DNA of 64,000 nucleotides, taken from the NCBI GenBank assembly GCA_015499995.1, contig JADNRV010000044.1:62001-126000 (forward strand). The letters are read 5' to 3'. Under the pieces are notes generated by a model, which saw only the letters and a list, made by a program, of their open reading frames with translations, ran no database searches and had not been told where the DNA came from. Position numbers and translations under genes: made by a program. The DNA comes from Flammula alnicola. Taxonomy: Eukaryota; Basidiomycota; Agaricomycetes; Agaricales; Strophariaceae. This document shows, piece after piece, positions 29,287-41,549 of the stretch (position 1 is the first letter of the stretch; every line of letters starts with the position of its first letter).

Positions 29287-30346
29287 CTAAATATCCTCCC
29301 CCCTTAGATCATGGTCAGTGCCTCTGTGGAACGTCAACGATATGAGAGGAACAGGATTTAATGCAGTCAAGAGTTTGGCGCTGACGCTCAATTCTCCATC
29401 AAGAGAGATACGGGTCAGGCAAGGAAGTTGGATTGTAGAAGATGGTACCGTCTGGCACTTGGTAACTTCATGTGATAAGTCCTGCAAGCGAGAGGTTTCC
29501 TGGAGTATAGAGATCCAAATGATGTCGTCCGGTTGTTCGAGGAGGCATAGGTAGGGGAGGCAATGGAGAAAATGAGGCTGTATGTCTGGTATACACTTGT
29601 CATCAAATGCGAGCTTCCGCAATTGTGGAGCGGAGCCAGCAAAAGGTCAAAAGGAGTTGCTACAAAGCATGGACAAAACCTTTCTGTGCACGATATGTAG
29701 AGTGAACGTTTTTAGTAACGGCATAGGTGTGCGCACTCGTTCAAGCAAGCTACTGACGACTTTGGAGGACAGGAGAAAGTCTCCGTGAAATTCTTCTGTT
29801 TAAGACGGAAGCGAAGATTTAGGTTGTTGCAATTGGGGAACGGCCGAGGTCTATGACAACGTCCTGCGACTACGACCAATGGAACTGCCTATGCACGACG
29901 AAGAACTTGTGCAAACCACTTCGGTGGAAGATTTCTACAATCGATGAGGCGACTCCATAGCTGAGGTGAACTCGGCGCGAGTCCCCTCCAGTAATAGCGG
30001 GACACGCGCGCCACTTTCTTCGTGTCGCGGCTGGGATCTGGATTAGAAGTATAATAATCATTAAAGTGGAAGCACCTGATGTCTTCACGGATTGCATTCT
30101 CCATGAGTATTTCGAGGAGTACTTCTGGGTGAAGAATGGCAATCCTTGACTCGGACGAGTGTTCCATTGCATCTTGGGAACGGTGTCTGAATAGAATTCA
30201 TCGGATATGGATGTCCCTAGTAGCACAGAGGCAGTACTAGCGCCAAATAGACATTCACGAGGGAAAGGATTAAGTGGCGCCTGTGATTTGTACACTTTAT
30301 TTTGAAGAAAACCTTGGGGAAACGGGAGTTGCAAAACGTTGAACAT
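29287..30346 (-). pseudogene. Decayed F-box protein gene
   Basis: The F-box is readable: ILHPEVLLEILMENAI, then KKVARVSRYYWRGLAPSSPQLWSRLI and LPPKWFAQVLRRA, the common basidiomycete F-box/WRGIA pattern. In-frame TAG at 29889-29891 follows, after which the same frame goes on as AVPLVVVAGRCHRPRPFPN, which is the expected continuation. Further on, the leucine-rich-repeat-like part (LLERVRTPMPLLKTFTL; QLRKLAFDDKCIPDIQPHFLHCLPYL) lies in two other frames. With at least one nonsense codon and two frame changes, I call it a pseudogene. F-box proteins bring substrates to SCF ubiquitin ligases. This family is greatly expanded in mushrooms and often decays. Confidence 0.8.
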
Positions 30347-30987
30347 CTACTAAGTACTATTCAAGTTGAGATGTAAGAGTTTCCCTCAAGTTCAAACTCC
30401 GCAATGAATCGGTGCCGCGCAAGCAACGATAAATCATATCATCAAAATTCCCCCATGTACTAGTGGCTACGGTACTTGGCTTCCGAACGCGGTGACCTAC
30501 TTCCTCTTTCTGACTATGTGTCGGTCCATTTCACCAACTCAGAGCACGCTCGTCGTCTGCGAGGCTTAAAGCTTTAAAGCTTAATCTGTAGTACGTGGGC
30601 GCAACAACACTACAACCATTGATGATGGTCGTTGGCATGCTCTCGTATTATGTGGAGGTATGAACTGAGAGACACACAATTTCTGGTTTCTAAATTGATA
30701 TTTCGCAGAGTATGTATAATGAATGACTCGACAGTCCTCGAGGCGCATTTCATCAGATGGTGAACTCGCTTTCTCCGCGTCCGAGTCTATAGCTGTGTGT
30801 TCCACGAGGCATTGTGGGCCTATGAGAATGCACACACCGCCATCCAACTGGTCAATTCGAGTCATGGAGCTCGATTGGGGCAACACAGGGTTTGATTCGA
30901 CGATTGCCACGGCCCTGGTCTACGTTGTATAAAGGCGACTTCAGTTGGAGACCTCCAATTTGCAAGTACAGTTCCTTGGATCGCAAT
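30347..30987. other. Intergenic, includes an unassigned minus-strand frame
   Basis: About 640 bases upstream of the Bcs1-like gene. A minus-strand frame with ATG near 30866 (MTRIDQLDGGVCILIGPQ) runs to a stop at 30581, about 95 codons, with no family I know. It would overlap the promoter of the next gene. I do not call it a gene. Confidence 0.45.
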
Positions 30988-33085
30988 ATGGCACCCTTTT
31001 TTCGCTATCCCCCACCTGATGTATCTCCAGCCTCCTTGAGAGGACTGGCGCCATTGGTAACGCAGATCATGATGATCAGTGTGCTCATGGGGACCTTCTT
31101 TCGAGTCGGTAATTCAATCATCAGCACCACTCTGAGCCTCTTCCTCGTGGGTTTGCTCTTTGAGGTGTCTCGGCGGTCGACCGATTACTTGACCGATACA
31201 GTAATGAATTGTGAGTTACTTTGTCTCATTGTGGCTCCGGGGGGTTTGCTGATGTCCCGACTACCCGTAGGCTTTATGATTTGCAAGTCATTTCGAGAGG
31301 GGAAACCTGAGTATGACTGGATAGTAATGTTCTTGGTGAGACTATGTCATCCTAGATTGTTTCTGCTTTATACATATACATCTTGCATATCCACAGACTC
31401 AAGAGAAAGCCTTACCACAGTCATTCGCCACCTACAAGGACCTCCTACCCAACAATCATTCACGGAATTTTTGGTGGAAGGGCAAGTGGATTCAAGTTAC
31501 TGTAGAAGGCTATCCCCAGTACGATTATCCAACGCAAGGCGAAACCATGTCCTGGAATATTCACATAACGTGAGTTGTTAGCTACACTCGTGTGTTCTTG
31601 TTGTTTGGGCGACGCTAAACGAAGCTACAATTTAGGATATATACCTTCAAGACAATTGCAATGTCGAATCTCATAGAAGAGGCGAAGAGACGATACGTGG
31701 ATGTCCAAGCTGCTGACGTTGTTGTCTACTCCACCACATCAAAGGTCCGTTCTATCTAAGACGTGATTATCTAGGTTGTTCTGACAGTGTTATGATAGAC
31801 GGCCTATTCTGGTAGATTCTGGGACGACAAAAGACAGAAGCCTTGCCCTTCATTGGATTCAACTTCGCTTTCCCCTGGCGACCTGGACTCATTGGTTCAA
31901 GATGCACGTGAATTTTTGGAGTCAGAGGATTGGTACGCTGCGACCGGTGTCCCGTATCGCAAGGGATACCTGCTGCATGGTCCTCCAGGAACTCGGAAAA
32001 GTGTGTACCGTCTCCCTTCGTCGAAAGTCCTAATATTGACATCCGGTATCGTCCTCTTCAGGTACTGCTGTTTATGCTCTGGTATGTATCGATACACCCC
32101 TAGAGAGTTCAGATGACTTGACACATTTGTTTCTGCAGGCAGGAAAGCTTGGGCGCGAGATTTACTCTCTTTCGCTGACAGCATCCAGTCTGAGCTTCGA
32201 TGATTCCAACCTTGTACAGGCCATGTCCAGTGTTCCAAAAGGCTCTATCTTCCTTTTGGAAAATATTGACCATGCTTTCCCATCTGTCAGCGAGAAACAT
32301 GGGCGGAATGGAGGATGTTTTGGGTCTCCTTATGGTCCACACTCCTCGCGTCCAACTGGTCGTGGTATATTAAATATTCTGGACGGTGTTTCGAGAGAAG
32401 AGGGTATTTTATTCTTCGCCACTGTACGTCTTTCTACAATTTTGTATACCTGGGAAGAGCGGCTAATATCTGCGAACAGACCGAAAACGTCGATCTTATC
32501 AGTAGCGATCTCTTCTGTCCTGGACGTCTCGATAAGAAGATCGAGTTCACGTACACTGCAAAGGATCAAGCAAAGAGGATTTTCGATCGCTTCTTCCCAA
32601 CGAGAAACGATATCCCCAAGTCAGACCAACTTGAAGACTCACAGGACAGTAAAACTCTTCTCCTTGACGACCTTGCAGAGCAATTTTCCAGTCAAATTCC
32701 GGAGAACGAGTTTACAATTCGCGACCTGCAGCATTACCTCCTCCCATATAGGTCAACTCCCATGGCGGCTGTTTCAGGAATCAAGGGCTGGGTTGGAGAG
32801 AAACTCGAAGAAAAGCGTGTTAGGCTCGAAACCGAAGCAAAAGAAGCTGAGAAAGCGAAGGCGCTGGGAACGGGAGCATGTCCCTGCTGTGGGGTTTGTC
32901 CACCACCTGTCGGTTCATATCTGACCCCGCAATGGGCGGGCTCTGTGAGGCTGCCGGAATCTCAAGTAAACGATAAGGACAGCTCTCTCGATGAAAGGGA
33001 AACGAAGGATGAAGCTCCTGCGAGCCCACTTCTTATTCCTGCTGACGACTTACTAAACGTGACTGCGGCGGAGAAAGGTGAATGA
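30988..33085 (+). CDS. Bcs1-like AAA protein with altered ATPase motifs
   Basis: Related to the mitochondrial inner-membrane AAA protein Bcs1, which translocates folded Rieske protein. The start ATG at 30988 gives MAPFFRYPPPDVSPASLRGL, followed by a membrane segment (MMISVLMGTFFRVG..LSLFLVGLLF) and the Bcs1-specific domain (FWWKGKWIQVTVEGYPQYDYP..WNIHIT). In the AAA domain Walker A reads GPPGTRKST instead of GPPGTGKST, with the last codons joined across an intron. Walker B reads FLLENID instead of FLLEDID, the sensor-1 position reads FATTE instead of FATTN, and the arginine-finger region reads FCPGRLD instead of RPGRxD. At least eight exons still splice in frame to a stop at 33085. The C-terminus carries CPCCGVCPPP. 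Probably a non-ATPase paralogue or an early decaying copy. Confidence 0.85.
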
Positions 33086-33577
33086 GACTCTCTACCTCAG
33101 ACATCTCTTCACCCTCTCCAGATACTCGAACTCAAGATTAACTATCTTCCCTCCCATCTCGACCGGTGGAGGATCGAAAAATGAATGTATTCTTTAATGA
33201 CAGAGCCCAATTGACCATAATTTTTGGTGCCAAATGTGTTGTATTTGCAAAATTGATTATGTTGTACTTGGTATATATACTGAGATAGTCCGAGGCATGC
33301 ATTTAAGGGACTTAGACTTGAAAAGCTAAGTGGTCGAGCTGAGCGAGCGCTGAAAGGGACCGAAAAAGAACGAGATATACTGTATATACGTGTCCGTGGT
33401 TGAGCCGCACACCTGAGCGCATATGGATGTCTTTATCAAAATTTTGTTGCGGACGCTGGCTATAAAAATGGACATATGATCAATGCGAGTTCCCATCCAA
33501 GAAAGTGAAATAAAAATAGAAAAGAATGGATTCGAAGAACGCGAAAGCCTGGGATAAGCAAAGTAAAAAGAAAACCA
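33086..33577. other. Intergenic, convergent 3' ends
   Basis: About 490 bases between the stops of the Bcs1-like and DUF6534 genes, AT-rich with no gene seen. It should hold both polyadenylation regions. Confidence 0.5.
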
Positions 33578-35675
33578 TCAACGCACTGGCGAAATGATAT
33601 AATCGTAGTCCGTCCTCGAAACGGTCTGTGTCTGCACGGTCACGGCGAGCGATCTCGGATTATCGACGTATCTACGGCCGTCCTTGTTTAAGTCGTCCAG
33701 TGGACTCGAAGGCTCAACTGAGAGGCGGTGATTGGACACAACAGCTCGGAACGGAGTCAATTGCAAGAAGGTGCCCTCACGTGGAGCCACTTGCTCGCGA
33801 AGAGAGTCTCGACTATTCAAACTGTCGAGAGCGTCAATATTTTCTCTTCGACGAGGGAAGAAGGTCCACTCAACGCTGCCAACAGAGAGTTGACGTAACC
33901 TGGAAATGATATTCAACCGATGGATGGTCTTGTGAATAAGTCGAAGGTTGATCGAGGGGACAACCCACATTTCCCAATAAGCCAGAAGAAGCCCAGCCAC
34001 ACAAAATTCGTTGGCATGGTCGCGAACTGCGCAAAAAAGGTGACTTCAATGGGCAATCGCTAGAAGTGGCAACGAAAGCGTGGTACGAACCGTAACCACA
34101 CATATGAATGCGATGACACTGGCGAAGGTGGGCTCAGATCGCAGGCCTCGGGGTAGTGATAATAATATCTGGATTTACGCACCTCGTGATCAATCCAGTC
34201 GTCAAACTGTATACGATGAGTGTACTTATGAGAGAGTCGGTGCTAAGGCAGTACCGTTAGACTCAGACTCGATGATTCAACAAAAGGCAGTGGAGTGGGT
34301 GTGGAACTAACCGTGCAAATCCAGTGCGGCTCTTGGTCAGGTAATAACATAGAGAGATAGCAATGATGATGTCTGCAGCTGCTGCGCTTCCCAGCCCGGT
34401 ACTCGTAACCCACTGCACAACCCGGTGTGAATACAAAAGCCACCGCTTCGGGGACCGAAGAACGTACTATGAGCGTCGGAAACCTGGTTACTTCCACTAA
34501 AATAAATCTGGAAGTATATCAGGTGGCGAGGCTCCAATCACAGTAAATCCCGACCTACCCTTTGACTGTGAAAACTGCAATTGCCTTAGAGTTAAGCGGA
34601 GAATCCACGGCAGAACATGCGAATAGACTACGCACAGACTCCCAGACCTGTCATAGGCATATGTGTTCTAAACATCTCATCCCATCTTTACCGAGTTTTA
34701 AATCGCTCACCGAAGTGTATACAGGCGAGTATGACCTACGAAAATTTAGGTGATTTCACGCTGACTCGAAGAAGAAGACTAACAATTACTCCGGTAATGA
34801 TGACATTGCCTGACACTGTTGTCGTGTTAATGAAATTTTTTTTTGTAGGGACGATCAAAAGACCACCCACTTCTCCAGACTCGACGAGCAAAAAAGCTGG
34901 ACATGTTGAGCTTCAGAGGCCAGAAAGAACGAGGACAACGACATTACCATTCGACGATGAGACCTATTAAACCCTGGTTCAGAGCATAAGCTTCAGGGCT
35001 TAACTAAAAGCAATGCTGCGCTTACATTACAATCGGTTTGGAGCTATGTCAGGCAGATCAGCAAAGTCTCCAGCCAGTAGGGACGAGGACTCACGTTCAT
35101 ACTCCTAGCAGCAGTAAGAATTGAGTTCAAACACAAAATGGTACCGAAATCTTACCATGTCGATCGACCGAGAGCACTAGGGTTGTTGAAGTTTGTCACC
35201 AAATAACTACATGATATTCACGGCCTGTTGAGACAGAAGATTCCACCTGACCATTAAAATACTAACGAGTAGATCGCGATCGTGCAGAGAATTAAATGGG
35301 TAGTGTCCAACACCCATAATAAAAAAACCTAGGCAAGTGGAACGTTCATTAGTACATGGAATAAATTAGAACGGAAAACCATTACGATCGCCTTCGTCAA
35401 CCACGAGTCATTAGGGTACTGTCTTGATTGTGGTTTAGCACACGGAAGTGTATCAATAGAAATAATTTACTTGTAGTAAAGGAAGCTACTTGGGATTTAA
35501 TGCAAACATTTTCCAAGGAAATTCATGAGACTTACGTCTGCAGTAACGTGACGCCATACAACCTAGAAATAAAATATTCATTGAGCACACGGATCAAATA
35601 CGCGCGGAGAACCTACACAGCGCTACCAACGAGCCCAACAAAGGCGGCGCCGTATGTAGTGTCTAAAGAATCCAT
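33578..35675 (-). CDS. DUF6534-type seven-segment membrane protein
   Basis: Basidiomycete integral membrane family of unknown function. The start ATG at 35675 gives MDSLDTTYGAAFVGLVGSAV, then LYGVTLLQT, and exon by exon the family order: QYPNDSWLTKAI, YLVTNFNNPSALGRSTW, SMN, SSFFARRVWR, VSGNVIITGVIV, then WVTSTGLGSAAAADIIIAIS, LCYYLTKSRTGFAR, LISTLIVYSLTTGLIT and FFAQFATMPTNFVWLGFFWL. Close to the end YVNSLLAALNSRDSLREQ is recovered by removing a 53-base intron (about 33800-33855). The soluble tail runs to YIISPVR and TGA at 33578. About eight to ten introns are needed, and all hydrophobic segments can be joined in frame, so the gene looks intact. Edges of the middle exons are approximate. 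Confidence 0.85.
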
Positions 35676-36335
35676 AGTCGACAGTCAGGGTACAACTGTG
35701 TCCCGTGGAAATGTGGCGGGGCAGAAAGAGTGTAGGCCCATCTATAGCACACTTGCTTGAAATATAAACCAACAAGAGAACGAGCTGCCGTGCCAAATCT
35801 GGAGCAAAGTGGGTAGTGAGAAAGTTGCCACTCTGTACGAAGGTTCGCGGGCGCAATAAGGAGCTTTTCAGCGAATCCCTCACACACTGCCGAGGTCTCT
35901 GGACATGTCACGGCAAATTCCAGGCTTGAGAAGAAAAGGAAAGTTTCATTACATAGAAAGTCGTCCGGAGATCGGCATCGAGACATACCATTATCTTATT
36001 GCCTCTTCCACCACTACTCAGCGGGCCCCAAGCCCACTTGATGAAGATATCGCAAATTATCGCAGACCTATAACCAGTTTACCGAAGATCGAGTTGTGTC
36101 ATGCTCAGGCGTGATATCATATCACCTGAAGCTGACAACACGTCCTGGATTCGCATCTATATTGATATATCGCTGGGGCAACATGGCGGTTCCCAGGGTA
36201 TGTGATAATTCTTCCTCGGATGTTTGCGGGAATGGAATGAGAGATTGACTCACAAGACTATTATATATATACAGCATGCACTGGAGACAACAAAGAGAAT
36301 ATGCTACAGAGTCCAATGACAGTAGAAGGGAAGGG
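35676..36335. other. Intergenic, DUF6534 promoter and cullin 3' region
   Basis: About 660 bases with no recognised gene. A plus-strand frame (35905-36114) and a minus-strand frame (35663-35986) are open but show no family pattern. Confidence 0.5.
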
Positions 36336-39123
36336 TTACGCAACGTAGGCAAATGTGTCCCTTGTGCCGTCGACTCGCTCGATATATTCCTTCTCTAGAA
36401 GAGTGTCGATAGCCTTAAAAATAATAGGGATTAGAAGAAGAGCTCCACGACCAACAACAAGTGACGTACTTTCTTGATGTCTGGAATCTTCGGCGCAAAC
36501 CTCTGGGAAATCTGAGAAATCACTTCCTGAATGAGAGGTTGGTTTTTCATCGTTTTCCGAGCTTTCATGATCCTGTCAAGAAGTTGAGAAATATATACAT
36601 ACAACATGGAAGATGCAAACGCCAAACTTACCGCACAATCGTGGCCTGAATGACATATTTCCTATCTTCATCTACAGTTTTCAAAACGTCCGTTGATTCT
36701 GCCTTCGTTTCCGCCTTGATTGGCAGGTTCAGGTTAACACGGATCTTTTTAGATTTGAAGTCTAAGCATCGAGAATCAGTAGGCTCTGTGATCCCAACTC
36801 TAAGTTCACTTACTGGGATTGAGGTCGTATTGGTCAGTCTCCTCGTTGATAAGAATTTTAGCCTTGACCAGGAGCGCCAAGACCTGGGACAGCAGCTCTT
36901 TGGGAATTGAAGTTGCCGTAACGAGCTCAGAAAGGGATAATGTGTCGTTGTTGTTGTATTGGAGAAGCACAGCCATTTGGAACGAGCTGGTCATCAGGAT
37001 ATATTTTTGATTCAGATAATTCGTCCGGAGTTCGTTCTTGGAATAGTTCCACAACCAAGTGAGTTTGCGACCTGAATGCTTCATCTGGTAGTACTTTTGG
37101 AATCGGTCGTACGTTGGAAGAATTTCGGCCGGGATAACGAATTCATGGCCAGGAGGATTTAGTGGCCAGAAATTGGTACCCAAGACCATGATGCTGAAAC
37201 TGATATCCATGTCATCATGGTTTTGTTCCATCCGACTCTTGAAAGAATCTGTAAGATCCTTGCTGAGGCTCATATCTTAGAGAGATCTTAGTTGGTTTTT
37301 CAACGTAAAAAGGAAAGGAATCAGCGGACCTGTGAACATGCGTTGCAATTTGTTGGTATACTCGAAACCACAAGCTTCCTTCAACTTCGAAATCATGCTT
37401 GCTTCACTCTCATCTGACGCAGATACACCGTGGATGAGACGTTTGGACAATTTTGTCGTGTAGAAGGTCTGGAAAACGTCCTTGTCTTCGATGTATTTGA
37501 ATAAAATCATCTGCCCACAATGTGAGAAAATTATTAGTAGATAAAGATTGTGGTTAACACATACCACACGATTAAGAGCAACCTCTAGGTCGTCCTCTTC
37601 CGCCAGTTTGTTGTTCTTGCGCAAAAGGAGGTCGGCGTGTTTGGCGAGCAATTCGGGTGACTTTGAGTTGGAAGCGCCAGTCGCAGCATTCCTGTTAACG
37701 AACTCGCGACATGCCTTGTCCAAACTGGCGACGAAACCCGCCTCTCCTCTGAAACTCCTAGTCACAGTCTCCGAGTTCTTCTGATGGACTTCGAGCAGCG
37801 CATCTACGTATGCCTTCGGATCCAACGATTCCGTAGTCGAACCTGCCTCCCCTACCAGCTTCGAAATAGCAGCGAGACCAGCTTTCTTGACATGTTCTTC
37901 AAATTTCTTCCGTAGAGGTTCCAGACCCTCAGGAATGCGCGATAGCAGCGCATACATTCGCTGTAGATCCTCATCCTTGTCGAAGTCCAGCAAGCTCTGA
38001 AAGCTCTCCCACATCAACTCTGAGTGTTCCCGGATGAGTACATGTTCACATTTGCTGATTAGAGGTTTCCTCGTCTGCGTATTCAGATATCGCTCTACGC
38101 GATCTTCTTCTTCCCGCAAGCGCTCTTCAGCCTTCCTGAGATAGTCTGATATGCTGTTGGAAGCGAGGAATGACTCAGATTCCTGCTTGTAGTACTTCTC
38201 CGTTGCGTCAATGAAAGGGAGCTCGAAATGTTCTTTGTATATGTCCAAACAAGCTTTGTTCGTGTCAGTATCATCCAGGCCAAGGGAGACAAAAGAGTCG
38301 ACGACTTTCTTGACCAAACCTTGGTCAATCACATCCCCATTCCGTTGAACTTCTATGAGTCGAAGAATCGCGCTGGCGAGCTTGGTTTGCTTTTGCTGGA
38401 TGGGAATGAAGAGATTGTTCTTCCATTGTACGAGGGCGAGCTGGAGACATGATGAGTTGTTTCAGTCCACTTAGAAGGGATAACGAACAGATTTACTGTG
38501 TAAACTGGATAAACGCCTTTTCGTCCTTCGTCTCGTTCTCTTTTCACCCAATGTCGATTCAGATATGTGAAGAGGCGGTTGATGTAGTTTGCACCAGTCG
38601 TATATCGTGACCACTCAGCGGCATAGTATCGCAGAAGGGCTTCATCTTGTAATGCGTCGGTTTCCTACAATGATGTCGGTGTCGGGATGAAATAATGATC
38701 GAAAGAAAAAGACTGACCTCTCGGAGGGCTTTCAGGTGTGTGACAAAGTAGCGAATGAGATTATTGTATAAATCGGAGCCCATCAGATTGGCCCCCGCTG
38801 TGCTCTTTGTCAATATCCGCATGATGCGACATAGGCTCTCACACTCACATCGGCCTCCCATCCCAATTGCTTCTGATGCTGTTCCATGCATCTTAGAAGA
38901 CGTGCAGTAGTTATATGCGACTGTGTATAGAGACATATACTGCATTGCATCTTTGAGAAATAGCAATAAGGCTACCAGGAAGAATTAGACACACCTTTGA
39001 ATAAGACACGCCGGTCTGCAGTTTGGTCATGATATGGTCGACACCCTCCTCGAGGAATGCCCATGTCGTTGCGAGATCTGCCGATGCAGGAGGCATCGGG
39101 AAGGGGGCATTTGCGGTGGACAT
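36336..39123 (-). CDS. CUL1: Cullin-1, SCF ubiquitin ligase scaffold
   Basis: Scaffold that links Skp1/F-box substrate receptors to the Rbx1 RING protein. The start ATG at 39123 gives [20 protein letters not shown], followed by [21 protein letters not shown] and [15 protein letters not shown], a cullin-1-type N-terminus. The cullin repeats lie in 37548-38450. The cullin homology domain reads [48 protein letters not shown] and [16 protein letters not shown]. The C-terminal winged helix contains [19 protein letters not shown], where the Lys of RIMKARK is the neddylation site. It ends [13 protein letters not shown] at 36336. About ten introns. Family certain; cullin-1 rather than another cullin is inferred from the N-terminus. 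Confidence 0.94.
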
Positions 39124-39300
39124 GATGGTTGTAATTATCGAAACAAGCACGCGATGGGCCCGAGGGGCTCGCCGATTTCAGAAATGATCGGGCAAACAAG
39201 TGAAACTAATATTGGACTCATATGAGCCTTGTACTCGGTTTGACAATTTTGAACAACCGTGCTGATTCTCTCGCCTGAGATAGAGATAGCATCTATAGTT

Positions 39301-40311
39301 CTATAGCTTAACACCAGTATGGACACAAGCAATGCCGCCCCATTGGTTCTCCCAAGCACCACCATCCAGATCTTTCCCTGCCGCAAACCCTGCATCTCTG
39401 ATCATCTGCGCAAACTGGGCTTGAGGAGGGAATTTTCGAATCGACTCTACAAGGTACTGGTAAGATTCGCGATCACCAGCCAGGATAGTACCCAACAGAG
39501 GTATGACTGTAAATGAGTATTGATCATAGAGCCTGAATCAATGGGCGTCAGTTCAATGCAGAGAAGCACATTTGACGATACAGACATTTCCAGCAATGGA
39601 TTATTCACTCGGCTGAATTCCAGGCATGCAAACGTTCCTCCTGGCTTCAGAACGCGGTGTGCCTCCTTCAAGACAGCTGAGATATCTGTGCAATTCCGGA
39701 TGCAGAATGCAATGGTATAAAGATCGTAACTGTTGTCTTTGAACTTATCCGCTCCCAAGTCCTGCGCATTGGCCTCGTGGAAGGATATTTGAGGTGCTAA
39801 TACACATTAGTAGGGCATTGGCACTGCAAGGACCGCATGACTTGCTATTATGGTACATTGTCTGCTTGAAACGTTTGTAGCCTTCCTTTAGCATCTGCGC
39901 GTTGATATCGACAACCTCAAGGGTTGTTTCACGATCGTAGTGGTTGTCCTTGGCGTAGTCCAAAATACGGAGAGCAATGTCGCCAGTTCCTCCTCCGACA
40001 TCTATACACTTCATAGGGCCTCTTCTACCTGGCCGCAGTGATGACACGAAAGAGTCCTTCCATAGCCGGTGGACGCCCAATGAAGTCGCGTCATTCATTA
40101 GGTCATATTTAGATGCAACCGAGTCGAATACATTCTTGACCAGAGATTCCTTGAGTTCTTCTGGAACAGTTTTGAAGCCGAAAGATGTCGTCCGCGTCTG
40201 CGACTCCGAGTCCGGGTGCGACTGTTGCGATACATTCGTGTGGTTGAGTCGGACAAATGAGGGGGTTGGACGAAGTTTTAGTCGGCGAACCGACCTGCTG
40301 AAGGTCTGCAT
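39301..40311 (-). CDS. COQ5: COQ5, ubiquinone biosynthesis C-methyltransferase
   Basis: Methylates the benzoquinol ring in mitochondrial coenzyme Q synthesis using S-adenosylmethionine (UbiE family). The start ATG at 40311 gives [20 protein letters not shown], an arginine-rich import leader. [44 protein letters not shown] is the UbiE signature. The methyl-donor site is [49 protein letters not shown] is the second UbiE signature. The tail reads [27 protein letters not shown] and [15 protein letters not shown] at 39301. Introns separate the blocks. It shares a 138-base divergent promoter with FCF2. Confidence 0.96.
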
Positions 40312-40449
40312 TTTTAGTGAATGGTGGTAGAAGTGGAGGACTTGGCAGTTAGAATGGTTCGGTACGCAACCGTCACGACGCGAAGCCACACGAAATCCAA
40401 AACTGATCAATTCCCTGTTTGGTAATCACGCTCTTCACAAAAAAATATC
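40312..40449. promoter_or_regulatory. Divergent promoter, COQ5 / FCF2
   Basis: Only 138 bases separate the two opposed start codons, so the promoters must overlap or be shared. Confidence 0.5.
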
Positions 40450-41549
40450 ATGTCCTTCAGCACAGACGAGGGGAAGGAGAAGGCAATTGGTACATTCGTG
40501 CAACTTTCATCTTCGTAATACGTCTAATCAACTTCTTAGACCTCACGCAAGAAGAGCATCCGTCGGAAGACTCAAATTCTGACTCTTCCTCGTCGGATTC
40601 TGATTCTTCTCTTGAAGACTCTGAGAGCGAAGATGAAATCACCCAAGAATATCTCGATTCACTACTTGAAAAAGCAAGACAAAATGCAGAGGCTGCCGAG
40701 AAACTCCTCCAGGCTACGCCTGAAAACCCGGATAAGGAGGAGGAAGTCATCACTCTGGCCGATGAAACACAGCTGTTTGTACGGCTACTTTGCAGGGAAA
40801 CACGCTTTTCTCATTACTTTTATAGTCCTCTACCAGCTTTAAATCCAGGCTACTTGCCTCCTCTGTACATTCAACTCGGCGCTACGCGTTTCGATGGCCC
40901 ATCGTCAATCAGGGATCCAGAAGTCGAACGCATAGAAAGGGCCACCGCTTCGACTTCAGCTCCCGCCCCTCCAATACCACCTGAGGAGCTGACGAAATCT
41001 GGAAAACCACTAACCAAGAAGCAGAAGAAAGAAGTGAGTTTCAGAAATCATCCGTTCTGTCTTGAAAATGGCATAGGAATGACAATGAATAGTTGAGGAA
41101 CAAAACTGCCGGTAAAGACTGGTACGACCTCCCTGCTCCTCCAGAGGCCGAACTTCCGCGTCTGTATCGTGAAGTCGAAGCTCTGCTGCTACGCAACCAG
41201 CTTGACCCTAAGCGTTTCTACAAGAAGGACGAAGGTGAAGGGAAAGGAATAAAGGGCTTACCAAAGTATTTCGCGGTATGTCTCTTTCCGTCGCACTTCT
41301 ACAGTAATGGAATCTTACTCGGCCTTACAGATCGGTACAATTCTGCCTTCGGCAACACCATTTGGGACGGCGAGCGCCGACAACCTCACTCGTGCGAACC
41401 GCAAGAGGACTCTCGTGGACGAGCTGGTTGATGACGCCGAGGCCAAACGCTACGCCAAGAAGAAATTCGAAGACTTGCAATCCGTGCGCGGTGCAAAGGG
41501 CAAGAATACATTACGAGCGAAGCAAGCCACGCGAAAACCTAAGTGGTAG
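40450..41549 (+). CDS. FCF2: FCF2, rRNA-processing protein
   Basis: Nucleolar factor needed for early 35S pre-rRNA cleavages at A0, A1 and A2. The first exon (ATG 40450, MSFSTDEGKEKAIG) is followed by an acidic Ser/Asp/Glu tract (SSSSDSDSSLEDSESEDEI) and the coiled helix ITQEYLDSLLEKARQNAEAAEKLL. The Fcf2 domain reads NKTAGKDWYDLPAPPEAELPRLYREVEALLLRNQLDPKRFYKKD, PKYFA, IGTILPSATPFGTASADNLTRANRKRTLVDELV and KRYAKKKFEDLQ. It ends RKPKW, TAG at 41549. Four or five introns. It is tail to tail with UTP3, another factor of the same processing step. Confidence 0.93.
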
